Shown: in pieces, positions 1 to 10,395 of the stretch
How the letters are laid out: each line of letters begins with the position of its first letter
Numbering within the stretch: position 1 is the stretch's first letter
Assembly (NCBI GenBank): GCA_033557675.1
Contig: JAWQRM010000507.1
Coordinates: 1 to 21,927, forward strand
Length of the DNA stretch: 21,927 nucleotides
Direction: 5' to 3'
Source: Coptodactyla brooksi
Lineage: Eukaryota > Arthropoda > Insecta > Coleoptera > Scarabaeidae
The notes under the pieces: model-generated
What the model saw: only the letters and a program-made list of their open reading frames with translations
Database searches by the model: none
Told to the model about the DNA's origin: nothing
Position numbers and translations under genes: made by a program

Positions 1-1740
1 TTATTGATGCAATCCTAAATTCAAATCAAGTCTCTCCCCTATAGGCACATACATATATGTGCCACAATAATAGAGATAACTTCACCGCATCCACAGAATA
101 TATCAAGTGTCTTACAATGCTCCAATACATGATGTAGTAGAGCTCAGAAATTATAAACTCCCAACATATATTTGATTAAATCCCAATTATTGTAGAAATA
201 TCATACAACCATTTTATAATTGAATATTGTGTGGAATGTGAAGGACATTTCGAACAATTAACGTATCGTTTTATTAAACAAATAGTTCTAGTGTTGTCAC
301 AAAATAATTTTCTGCGAGGTTGGTTGCATCTCCTTCAATTCTTTGACTTTTTAGCTGCAATATAAAAATAAATCAATTGATTTATTTCTATACACCAGAA
401 TAGTACATTTACCAGTATGGTCCACATCATTTGGTAAAGTAAATGTAATTGAGATTTCTTGTTTGAAATAAATTTGGTTGCTTACCTCGTATTACATGAA
501 TTTGTTTTTAACTGAATATAGCAATATTAATATTGCATATTTAAATATAAAAAAATGCACGGTATGTACACCGCAATTTTCTTGCCAAATATAGTTTGGA
601 AAGTTTCTATTTAGTATGGAAAAAGAAAAAGAAAATAAATGTATCTATTTATTCTTGCTAAAGTTATGTCTTTCATCGCTAGTTATTCTTGTTATAACAA
701 GCTAAATTGTTTAAGATTGCTTATTATTACTGCTGTACATACGTTACTCATTGTGGTTTGAATGGATTTATTTCAAATGACTTGATTAAAACTGTTCTTA
801 CCAATTAAGATTGATTTTTTAATGTTACTTATTGAGGTACCTACATATTTTACACTTTTATATTTTAATGTTCCGAGAATATTTTTTTAATTCATTTGAA
901 AACTTGAAATATGTTAATCATAGCGAGTGATATGCTTATGTTTTTATAATATAAACCACAGCGCTGTATTTTTCATGAAATTTGACCTAAACCAACACAG
1001 GAATGACGCATAAAGATACGTCATTACTGATATAGTTTATTTTAAAATTAATAACAGAATTTACACAATCCGGTAAATATAAATCTACCAAACAGTTAAT
1101 TGTTTAAGATTCATATTTATATTAAATCGCTAAAGTCAAAGTAAGGTATACTATACATACTTAAATACATTCGAAAAACATGTCGAATATCACGTAAGAA
1201 TTAATTTATCTGTTATCGTTGGGATTCTTTTAAAAGAATTAAGATAATTCGCGATTACCTCAACTTGACCTACCCAAGCAATAATTTATAAGTGCAATAA
1301 CGAATTTAAATTGACAGTCACGGACACAATGAGTGACTTGAGATTTTATCTTTCGAATGAATTTAGGTACAGCATATGAAACGAATTACTTACAATATAT
1401 TCGCAAATTTACTTCATGGTGATGTAATTAATCAATTTTAATAAGAGGACGTTAAATTTTAATTATTTTCGTTTTTATAATTCATTTTTCAGCAGTTAAT
1501 CGAATTAGATGAATTTACTTCCACAGTTAAATTAGTTAAATGATTACAACAGTTCGAAAAATATCCATACCCCGCCTTTGGGTTACGTAATTTTGACATT
1601 GAATTTAGTGACATTTTGCAAAAGAAATCCCTAGAAACTCCACGTTTCGTCTCGTTTCCTCTCGTAGATTTTAAACAGGAAACGCAAGTTCGCAAGTTGG
1701 TAGTAACTTTTCTACCTAGAAATGTTCAGGGCATATCCTC
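1..1740. other. AT-rich flank without recognised gene
   Basis: I read both strands and see no protein family, RNA gene or clear transposon here. Short open frames exist but show no coding character. Base composition becomes less AT-rich after about 1580, on approach to the probable STYX promoter. Confidence 0.5.
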
Positions 1741-1744
1741 GGAG

Positions 1745-1771
1745 CGGCCATACTGAACTAGAGCTGTCAGT
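1745..1771 (+). promoter_or_regulatory. Candidate STYX core promoter (Ohler-1-like box plus initiator)
   Basis: CGGCCATACTG at 1745-1755 differs at two positions from the insect housekeeping promoter box YGGTCACACTR (Ohler motif 1). It is followed by a TCAGT initiator at 1767-1771, which would place +1 near 1769. A strong splice donor (CAC|GTAAGTGG) follows at 1856, so a noncoding first exon of about 1769-1855 could join the acceptor at 3391-3392. This is inferred from motifs and spacing; no transcript evidence is available. Confidence 0.35.
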
Positions 1772-1855
1772 GAGTGCGCTTTATCTGCAATTTTCTGATT
1801 TTTATGCAGTTTCCACAGTGATCGTTGAAAAAACAATTTTTCGCACATTCTTCAC

Positions 1856-3392
1856 GTAAGTGGGAATTTGTTCGGAGGAGTTTTACGTCTTCCACGGCTA
1901 TGATTAACCTAGAAGCACGGATAATCACCAATGATAAGGTTAGATGTAGTTTTATCAAATATTCTTTTTAACAATCGTATCGATTTGGCGTTTTCAGAAG
2001 TTTTGTCGTATTCTTTTTTGAGTTTTTAAAAGTACACGGTGGCTTTTGCAGCTTTTGGGCGATGGTCTGCTGTTGAAAAATAATTCTTTTGAATATCAGG
2101 CATAGGTTAAAAGTTCGGTGAAATCTCGAATTATTAAAAGAGGCATATTTTAAGTGTCTGAAGGTTCTTTGTTTAAAATTTAATTTCGTTGCAGACGTTA
2201 ATTGTAATCTATGATAACTTTTAGGAATTTTTATCAGGGGGAAAAACCATTTTCTAATAGCATATTCCGTCCATTATTACACATATCTACAATTAACCCA
2301 ACTTATCTACAATAAAATTATAATAGGGATTTGATTTTTTGTAATTGTTGCTTGTGGGAATATTTTATCGAAGAGTAATTACAGATTTTTTAAACCGTAT
2401 TCTTATTAAAGGGCTAAAAATTTATAACTAACCGTGTCAATTTAGTAAACTATATTGAAATCTATATGTATCAGAAAAAAATATTTATGATAATTCAGCT
2501 GTTTGTAATTCCAAATAATTCTTTTGAATTTTAGGTTAAGGTTGAAAGTTCAGTGGTCTCGAATTATTCAAAAAAAAAAAGATTTTAAACGTTCTGAGGC
2601 TCTTTGTTTAAAACTTAATTTCGTTACAGCAATTCATTGTGATATATGATAACATTGAGAATGTTTTGCAGTGGTGTTTTTAATATCGTATTACATTCAA
2701 ACATATTCTATTTAATTATAAAATATTTTATTTGATTTTATTTTTTATATATAGTTGCTTTTAGAAAATTTAAACACGCTTTACACTGAAAAGTAATTAT
2801 ATTTTTTTACATGTCAATTTTGCAAATCATAAAAAGGTCTGCAAGCATTCAAAAAATTATTTATAATAATTCCGCTGCCAATGAGAAATGGTATAAATTT
2901 TATTTTATGTGAAGAAGAAATTTGTAAATATGTGATGATAGATAATAAGTAGAATTAATGCATAATTTGGGAGACATTTTTAGAATATTGAAAGTTTTTG
3001 ATAATGTCCTATCAAATACCTATTGTCTTCTAAGGAACAAAACAGTTTTATGGAGAACTGTTAGCTTCTGGTATAATTTAGAAAAATCATGTTATCCTTA
3101 AAATAAAAGTTGAATTTATATGCTAAATTGTAATACAAATTTGCAGCATTGTTGGAAAACTGCTGTGATACATTTTTTAGTTGAAGACAGTATCAACAGA
3201 AAAAGGTACATATTCATTAATAAGAAAGCTTCCAGTAATGTCCCTTACCTCCTATAAGAATTTATACAAAGAGTTTAAAATCACATGGTGAAAGCTAGTT
3301 AGACCTATTAACCAATTTAATTCAATCAAACAATTGACCTTAATAAGATGCGTTCTGATATCTTTACATAAAGATGACATTTCTTCTTTCAG
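1856..3392 (+). other. Probable 5' UTR intron of STYX
   Basis: The 3' end is well supported: a pyrimidine-rich tract ending TTCTTTCAG at 3392 lies three bases before the STYX start codon. The 5' end is a guess based on the GTAAGTGG donor at 1856; a weaker GTTAGA donor lies near 1939. The intron is very AT-rich and contains the decayed tandem duplication at 2060-2890. I see no coding sequence in it. Confidence 0.4.
2060..2890. repeat. Decayed tandem duplication, two units of about 400-435 bp
   Basis: The stretch starting near 2079 reappears, diverged, from about 2515. Shared landmarks in the same order are AATAATTCTTTTGAAT, TCTCGAATTATT, CTCTTTGTTTAAAA or TTCTTTGTTTAAAA, TTAATTTCGTT, ATGATAAC, GTAATTA and a TTTATRATAATTC stretch near each unit's end. 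Similarity by eye is roughly two thirds, with several indels, so the duplication is old. It resembles no named element. Confidence 0.6.
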
Positions 3393-3395
3393 AAT

Positions 3396-4139
3396 ATGGG
3401 TGACCTCATAGATATGACATCCGTCTACAACAATATGCCAGCGTATCTCCCATCGAACAATTGGCACTACTTCATGCGCAGAAATATGCAAGAAATCATA
3501 CCGGGTGTATATTTAGGTCCATATTCGACCGCGTTAAGGAATTGTCGAAATACGCTTTTAGACAAAGGGATAACGCACATTATTTGCGTTCGACAAGACG
3601 TAGAAGCCCACTTTATCAAACCGCAATTCTCCGATTCCACATTCACGTATTTAACTCTCGAGTTTGCGGACACGGCGACAGAAAGTATCATCAAATACTT
3701 TCCAAAAGTTAGGCAATTCATCGATGAAGCCGTAGCGAAAAATGCTAAAGTTTTAGTCCATGGAAATAATGGGAATTCGAGGAGTGCCGCTTTAGTGTTA
3801 GCATATATCATGGAAAAGTTTGGATTAACGTATAGGGAGGCGTACGCGTACGCTAAAGATCGCAGAGCGTGTATAAAACCAAACGATGGTTTTGTATCGC
3901 AATTAGAGGAGTACGAGCCGATATACCGTGCAAAACAAAGTCTAGAACAGGGCGGTACGTCGTGTGAACCAAGGAGGCATAAGCGGAAATGTGATGAATT
4001 GTCGGAATTAGTGGACATTGACTTAATTCAACCACCTCCATCACCAGCATCTGAAATCGTAGGTCACGATTACAGGCAAGAAGAAGTACTGGATATATCA
4101 AACCACTTACACCGGTTATGGTTGCTGAAAACCGCTTGA
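3396..4139 (+). CDS. Styx: STYX, serine/threonine/tyrosine-interacting pseudophosphatase
   Basis: This 247-residue protein of the dual-specificity phosphatase fold is catalytically dead. The signature loop at residues 122-130 reads HGNNGNSRS: glycine 123 replaces the catalytic cysteine of HCX5R, the hallmark of STYX, while Arg129 remains. Other family blocks are MRRNMQEIIPGVYLGPYS (about 27-44), GITHIICVRQ (58-67), the Asp92 region (EFADT) and DRRACIKPNDGFVSQLEEYE (155-174). Residues 185-247 form a charged, proline-containing tail of low conservation. In vertebrates STYX binds phosphorylated or DSP partners such as ERK and competes with active phosphatases; that role is assumed here. The coding region is one exon. 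A splice acceptor lies directly upstream (exon starts 3393), so the first exon is noncoding, and the ATG at 3396 is the first in this exon. The length is a little over the human protein's. Confidence 0.95.
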   Translation: MGDLIDMTSVYNNMPAYLPSNNWHYFMRRNMQEIIPGVYLGPYSTALRNCRNTLLDKGITHIICVRQDVEAHFIKPQFSDSTFTYLTLEFADTATESIIKYFPKVRQFIDEAVAKNAKVLVHGNNGNSRSAALVLAYIMEKFGLTYREAYAYAKDRRACIKPNDGFVSQLEEYEPIYRAKQSLEQGGTSCEPRRHKRKCDELSELVDIDLIQPPPSPASEIVGHDYRQEEVLDISNHLHRLWLLKTA

Positions 4140-4682
4140 ACGACGGTGCATCGGAGGAAATAACACTGTTCTTGTAAATATGTACATTTTTCTGTATGTT
4201 GTAAGTTTAGGTTACCGCTAAGTTTAAGAGTACCAAGTACCGTTGAAGTAAGATTAGATCTTTTTACAAAATATTGGACCTATGGAATCTATTGTTTTAA
4301 TTTTTCGAAACTAGAATTTTTGTTATTAAAAAAAAATTTGAATTCAAGAGTATGGAATGAGTCAACTATTCAGAACAATTTAAATTGTTGAATTATTATT
4401 ATTATTAATTAACGTTTACCTTGTGGTCAAATATATCTTCATGCCGGTATACCAGCCCTTACATAACAATGCAGCTAAAAGTTTTTACCTCCCATCATTA
4501 TTTTGTTTTGAATTTGTTTGAATCCAAATTTAAGATTAATATAAAAGCTAGTATTAAAAAATGCATTGTTGCTAAAGTGATTATAAAATACAGAATCTTG
4601 CATAGCCCTTATGCAATAGTACACAAGGTTTACAATAATTGAAATGTAAAATATTTCTTATGTTTTCCGTAAATTTAATAAA
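4140..4682 (+). other. STYX 3' UTR with AATAAA signal
   Basis: After the TGA the sequence turns AT-rich and noncoding. The first canonical poly(A) signal I find is AATAAA at 4677-4682, giving a 3' UTR of about 550 nt. A short TTA microsatellite lies near 4392-4406. The 73-codon open frame at 4421-4642 has no coding character. Confidence 0.5.
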
Positions 4683-4699
4683 AGTTGTGACATTGCTTT

Positions 4700-5279
4700 A
4701 CTTAACCTTGATATATTAGTTTTGTGTTAATAATTCCAAAATTGCGTTAAGCTTTCAACATTCTTAACAGTATTAATAATTAAATGCTGTATTTTGTTTT
4801 ACATCTTAATTACATTTTTATTGTTTTTCGAGAAAGTTTTTTTATACTACTATCTAAAACATTCAGTATTGAATTTTTTATTGATTACAATAAAATTATG
4901 ACGTACTAGCGAACAATTCAATATGCTTGCAATTTTAAAACAGGGTTGGATTTGAAATTATCTAGCTTTTAGAATTTGCAAATTCCCTATATGCACAGCA
5001 CAATTGGATCCCCAGCTTTAAGTGTTGGAAGACTAGGAGGTTCATAAAAATATAGTACAGGATGATTCAGCAATAAGTATTTTTTGGTTTACAACAACCA
5101 TGGTACATTATAAAGCAATAATGTAATGTTTAGTGGTGGAGAACAGCTGCTTCTGGGGCAACGCCCCCACCACTCAGGAATGGGATAACATGGGGCTGTG
5201 TTATATTTCAGTTATAGTTACTGAAGTATATGTGTTATTCTGTATCACCAAATTTAGATTATAGAATTATCAACATTTG
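4700..5279. other. Intergenic DNA with a GC-rich foldback
   Basis: This is mostly AT-rich DNA with no gene. A GC-rich island holds a foldback: AGTGGTG at 5132-5138 pairs with CACCACT at 5168-5174, and an inner GGGGC pairs with GCCCC around AAC (about 5155-5167). TACAGGATGATTC near 5055 resembles the terminal repeat of the MITE at 5280, so it may be a leftover end of a related copy. Confidence 0.4.
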
Positions 5280-5516
5280 TACAGGATAAGCTTTAATTGT
5301 TTTTACAAAATAAGAGGGGTAATAGTACCCATCCAGACGAGCAATAATTACCATGGAACATAGCATTCCACTTTCAATCCACGACATCAGAGACGTTTTG
5401 ACTTTACTCTTTTCTGCCTCTCAGAGTGGAATGCGACCCTACGTTCGCATATTGCTCGTCTGTATGGGTACTATCAGCCCTCTTATTTTGTAAAAGCAAT
5501 TTAGACTCACCCTGTA
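5280..5516. mobile_element. Foldback MITE with long terminal inverted repeats, TA-flanked
   Basis: The ends are TACAGGATAAGC on the left and, read inward on the minus strand, TACAGGGTGAGTC on the right. The inverted arms run about 80-100 bp each (5280-5375 and 5425-5516) and share TTTTACAAAATAAGAGGG, ATAGTACCCAT, CAGACGAGCAATA and GCATTCCACT, leaving only a short unique centre. TA at both ends fits a Tc1/mariner-type target site. No coding capacity is seen. Divergence between the arms shows it is not recent. Confidence 0.7.
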
Positions 5517-5842
5517 TATCATACTGGAACCAAATGTTTTTATAAAACGAAAACATTTCGTTCATGTCATTCAGATTGCAGAAAATACTTTGTTTGTCTA
5601 CATTGAGTGTGTGAACTGCAGATGTCACCTTTTGATTATACATTAGTACAATTTGGTTACAAAAGCCTTCATGGGATCGAACAAATTATGTTATAACCGA
5701 ATGCTATCATGGTCAAATGATACATGAGCTTCCAGAAAAAGATTAATAATAAACAAAGTCAGCTCGTTTTATCAATTTTATTTATTAAAGAGTACAAAAT
5801 GAAATAGTAATACAAAAATAGTTAAAAAGATAAACTCGAATC

Positions 5843-6063
5843 TTATATATTGCATATAAGATGGAAGTCTGTACCTGCGTAATCATGTTCTTCATTTTGA
5901 TATTCTTTCATATCACATGCAGCATCGTGGACAGTCTTCACAATATTTAGAAATTCTTTTCAAAACATCATCTCTTTCTATCAAAATCCCCTTCAGTGAG
6001 GCACTCGACTTCTAGTATGAATATGTCTGCACGTTTAAAACAGTTGGAAATTATTGCAAGACT
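5843..6063 (-). pseudogene. Coding-like fragment of unknown origin, frameshifted
   Basis: Two minus-strand stretches in different frames look like protein. The upstream one (about 6063-5971) includes CFKRADIFILEVECLTEGDF and ends in a TGA at 5970-5968. The downstream one (5959-5843) includes NIVKTVHDAACDMKEYQNEE and ends in TAA. Two AATAAA signals on the minus strand (5777-5786) follow about 60 bases beyond the stop, as at the 3' end of a gene or retrocopy. I do not recognise the family. It could be a decayed transposon ORF, a retropseudogene, or chance. Confidence 0.25.
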
Positions 6064-6978
6064 GCTGCAATGCCAAGCTGATCATACTAACATTAGTTGC
6101 TTATATCAATGTTATAGAATTCTATATTGATTTCTGCATCAGAAATTATTTCCAATAATAAATTTATTCCAGAGCTGACTGTTTAGGCTACGAATCGCAT
6201 ATTGATCCATTGGCTAGAGAATGGAATATGTCAATATGTGGATGTTTGTATAACTGCAGTGATCCACAGATATTTATTTGCAGTATACTCAACTATTAGT
6301 AACTTTATTAATAGACTTTCCTCTATATCTCGGTTTTGAGACCACATACTCTTTCTTTTCAAAGAGAAGAGAGTAGAGTATGATGTATTAAACTTTTTTG
6401 CCAGGTTAATGTAGATGTTCCACATTTGAATGTCTATGGTATGGCAGCTTTTTCCCCTACCATTAATGGTTTATGTTTGTTGATGTCCATTCTAAACTCT
6501 TACCTATATGTAACTACATGTAGGTAATTATACATATAGGTACATTTAGGTAGTTATACACAAAATCTATGTGTAACTTATTTAAAACATGTTGTTTGAT
6601 AAGTACCACGCAGGATGATGTTTTCACTTCTGTGATTCTTCAAGATATTAAATGCTAAATGTGTTTCTTCTTTGTATTTTAATGCTGTAACTAAACAGTT
6701 TTTCTGCATATGCAGTACATTGTAATTTCTAATGTCGGTTTAATCAAAAAACTACATACATTAGTATAGGAAACTGAACTTTGTATGAAAATTTTGTTAT
6801 AATACATGAATTGCGCTGTATTTAAATACTGCACTTTATAGCATGCTGACATCATGTGTTGAAATTGTTTGACGAACATTTTAATTTATTCATTTCTAAG
6901 AAAAAACATATTTACTTCTTAAATAACGATTAATTTAAAAAACGTACATAAAATACTTTGGCAATTATGACAGCATAT
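6064..6978. other. Intergenic DNA, small inverted repeat, no gene seen
   Basis: AT-rich DNA without a recognisable gene. TACCTATATGTA at 6501-6512 is repeated inverted as TACATATAGGTA at 6531-6542. The plus-strand frame at about 6175-6300 looks faintly protein-like (CLGYESHIDPLAREWN), but is short and unmatched. Confidence 0.4.
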
Positions 6979-7232
6979 TACTAGCGTGTCCTAAAAGTTC
7001 CTGTACATTTTGACATAAAACTTTATTTGTATGTAAAATCGTAATTAACAAAAAATCATTCTTCAAAGTAAATGCCATTGCTTTCTATGATCATTGACCA
7101 TCTTTCAATTCCGTGGCGATACAATTTTTTCAAAATTGTAATTGTAATATCTCGTGAGAAAGAACATACGAAATACTACAATATAGCATCAAATATTGAT
7201 ATAGTGAAACTTTTGGAACCACTTAGTATAAA
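6979..7232 (-). mobile_element. Mariner/Tc1-type remnant with internal deletion
   Basis: The left end (TACTAGCGTGTCCTAAAAGT) and the inverted right end (TACTAAGTGGTTCCAAAAGT, from about 7229 down) align as degenerate terminal inverted repeats. Between them, minus-strand codons 7151-7056 encode LYRHGIERWSMIIESNGIYF followed by Glu-Glu and TGA. This fits the usual mariner transposase C-terminus (a RW..VI...G.YF motif before the stop). Everything upstream in the transposase is gone, so this is a deletion derivative of about 250 bp. Confidence 0.65.
7056..7151 (-). pseudogene. Mariner transposase, C-terminal remnant
   Basis: About 31 codons remain in frame before the TGA at 7058-7056. The closing RW-x(2)-II-x-S-x-G-x-YF pattern is typical of the last residues of mariner transposases. 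No DD34D catalytic residue survives. It lies near the 3' terminal repeat of the element at 6979-7232, the position expected for the end of the transposase ORF. Confidence 0.6.
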
Positions 7233-8250
7233 CCTTAAATGTTAAACTGCAAAATACCATGTACTATTCCAAATGATACTGTAATTGCAAACGATTAGAA
7301 TACATATTCCTAACCGAATCACTCTGTACATACAGTTACCATAAATTCCGAGCAATTATATTCTGTACTAAATAATACTCATTCATATAAGACTTAGAAT
7401 TCTGTTGCAGTGCTTTAAATAGTCCTAAATTAGTGTCACAATTTTCAATATTCAAAGACTTCTATAAAATTGTTCCGAGTACTTTGACTGTATACCATAC
7501 TCTATAAATTAAATATTACTACACTTCATTTGCATATCAAACCATCTCTATATTGCATTTTTATATTGTGCCATAGATAACTAATTATTCCGTACTTTAT
7601 AATTTCATTGTTATAATTTTGAGACTGATCATCGTTAAACAGAAAAGGGAAAAACAGTTAGTGTAAGATAGCTACTAATCTATATGAAAAGAAAAAAAAA
7701 TTGATCCATTTTCTGATATTACCTGAATCGTAAAAAACTTATTATTGATTATTATTTAACATGATTATACTCCTTTATCACTGTTCGCCGAATATAATTA
7801 CTACACATTCAATTTTTGAATTTGATAAAAAGAATTACATTTATTCGTATGTAGAAAATTTATATAATTGAAATGAAAATTTTAATAAATTATACATAGT
7901 TTTAAGAGAAATCGAGAACTCTGTACATAATATTATTAATTTTTGCAACTAGTCATTACATGTGTATGTTGTGAATAGTTAACATTAGTTATCGTTTGTC
8001 CAAAAATCATTAAAGGTCGAACGTTATTGGGACGTTGGCTCATGCGTTGGTCTGTAAAATTTGTTTCGTCTGTCAAAGTACGAGTGCCTAATCTGTAATC
8101 ATGTCGTGTAATATAAGAGACTATTTTTATACTTTTCTATTAAATACGCCGTGTTTTGTTCCTATATAAATATGACAAAGTAAATAAAGTATGTTCTAGT
8201 TTAATTATTGTTAAATTTTTTTTCTCTGGGTACCCAACATTTTGTTAACC
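7233..8250. other. AT-rich intergenic DNA, nothing recognised
   Basis: No gene, RNA or repeat boundary can be supported. A less AT-rich patch with several CpGs lies at about 7995-8160. It has no long open frame and may be the diverged edge of a transposon. Confidence 0.4.
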
Positions 8251-9269
8251 AAGTTAGCATTATAAGGGGTGGTGAAAAATATTACTAATCCATTTACAGC
8301 GCTATTTACTCTAAAAAAGTGATGCCTAATTCTTTTGGCACAACAAATTAGCAGGCAATTTAGCATTTCCGTACCTTATGTCCACAACTTGCTTGCATAG
8401 CTTGTCCCCAAACAGTGTTTCTGGTCTAAGGTTAGGGACTAATCTCTACCTTTATAAATTGCCAATCTGCACAACATTTGCTTAATTCTTTCATACCTAG
8501 TCTTGTAAGCTATGTCAAAGGATGGAAGAATTAAGAAAGTTTTATACGGGTTGGCAACTTGTAAATGGTAGAAAGGTCTGTTGTATCGAAGGAAAAACAA
8601 GGATACACAAAGCTGATCAAAATTGTAAAAGACCAATTTTCAAAAGAAACAATCAGTGCTGAGAAACTGCAACAAGACTGTAGAAACAATTAAGACTATT
8701 TATAGCTAAATGAGTACAGAAAAATTGTAAGAAGGCTAATGGAAAATAAAGAGATTCCGCATTGAAAGAAATAGGATAATGCTGTTCTTTTCAAGTACTA
8801 GTGCTTCAGATAAAACTAAGGTTTTTGCCATGGCACAGCAGCAATTCCATAAAGTAACAAACCATATCTTCAGATTAACCTTCTGGTAGAATATATTGAG
8901 CTGTGATACACAAAAATGTATACTCCAGAAATGAGTGATGACCTCCAAATTATAAACAGCTCCGGTAGGCTAATCCCACTTTGTCTATACACCATGAATG
9001 CACTAAAATTTGATATCAAGACAAACTTTTGGTGTTGGATTTAACATTGAAATGACAGATGGTAGATGAACCAGAAAGTTACTAGAATGGATTAAAAGAG
9101 GGGAAGACAATTAGTTGAGAAGATGATTTGATGGAAGAAGAAATTGAACAGAACACAAATTGTTAGGAAAGCTCTTATCCGTACGAATAAGACTTTTTCG
9201 TTTATTATTAAGAACTGCGTTCCTTTTTATGTGTCGGCTTTTTGACAAACCACAAGGATGCGTGCCAAA
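8251..9269 (+). other. Possible upstream part of a decayed retroelement
   Basis: The base composition changes here from the AT-rich flank to more balanced, purine-rich plus-strand sequence. It gives broken protein-like stretches in changing frames (for example WQLVNGRKVCCIEGKTRIHK near 8550) with many stops. It runs directly into the reverse transcriptase relic and may be its upstream portion, but I cannot identify an endonuclease domain in it. Confidence 0.25.
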
Positions 9270-10395
9270 GCCTACATCTGCATACAAAATCAGTTGAGCG
9301 ATCGATTCCAGATCATCCAGGATTTAAAACAGAGACAGGGGCTTGCCATTTAATATAACACTAATATATACCATCAGAAAAATAGATATTGGAAGATCTA
9401 ACATGTTAATAAATAAAACAACTAAAGTGGTACTAAACCATGAAGGCCCAGGAAATGTTTTTTAAATAATTGTTTTCCTTATGCAGGTTCCTAAGTGTAT
9501 ATAAAAAAGGTTGATACAGGACAATAATACGTAAGAATTACGTATAATACATGAAAAATTATGCGTTTTTTCATGGAATATTTTACATCAATTTTTGTTG
9601 TCACCACATATAAAAAACCATAAACCCTATGTTTCTTTGTATGATGTAATTGAAAATATATTGGTTGCATAGCATGCAGGACTAACGGAACAAATAATTG
9701 TTAAACTCTAAAATTACGTCATTATTGGATAATAAAGTATAGGTAGCATACGAGTGCCAATATAAAACTGGTTTAGATTTATATTCATTTAAAGGGACAA
9801 TTATCAAAGAAATAAGAAAATGTACTCAAATGGGGACGGCAAAACTAAATGGGTTAATGCAGCTACAGAAAATAACATAAGCACAATGACATTCTTTAAC
9901 TACATTGGGGTGGAGTTGTTAAAGGACACCGAAGAAATCAGATATAAGTAGACGAACCATTCGATCCAGAAATATACATTGAAATACTAAACTTCTGACT
10001 ATATAAGACTATTAGTAGATAAAATCAAGCAAACACCACGGATATTTTTGAACCAAAGGTTCTGACTGAATAGGATATTAGGTTCAGTGCAGGAAAATAG
10101 ATTATGGAGAGCAACATGAAGTATAACTTCAAGTTGCATCCATACTACAAACACCCATCGCTGTCAGAATATGTTAGAATCAAAAGACTGTAATGAGCCG
10201 GCCATGTGGTTACAATGGGGATCGAGTAAATACCAGAAAAAGTCATTAATAGGATGCAGGGATTGCTGCCAAGAATCAAATAGTAAGACGCAGTTGAGAG
10301 GGATTCCAAAGATCATTAATACCAGGAATTGGAAAGGATACTCAAGACAGAGAGGATTGGGAAAAGAAAACAGGATAAATACTGATGTTATGTAA
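9270..10395 (+). pseudogene. Non-LTR retrotransposon (LINE) reverse transcriptase relic
   Basis: Plus-strand fragments line up in order with the RT and C-terminal regions of insect non-LTR elements. Near 9300-9340, FQIIQDLKQRQGLA corresponds to the family's F.V..GLKQGDGLAP motif. The open frame 9340-9432 continues with FNITLIYTIRKIDIGR, matching the FNI.LEY.IR segment. Near 10170-10380, fragments such as AGHVV, DAVERDSKD and QELERILKTERIGK correspond to the family's tail with WAGHV.R, RW.D.V..D and NWK..A.DR.EW motifs. Many stops and frameshifts separate the pieces, so the element is long dead. The tail motifs suggest the insect RTE or related group. The YADD motif itself is not intact. Confidence 0.6.

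Noticed and set aside
3467..4018. 183-codon open frame on the minus strand
   Set aside because: It lies exactly antisense to the STYX coding exon, has no family match, and is explained by the codon composition of STYX.
6231..6425. 64-codon minus-strand open frame
   Set aside because: Low-complexity composition, no family match, and no promoter, splice or poly(A) context.
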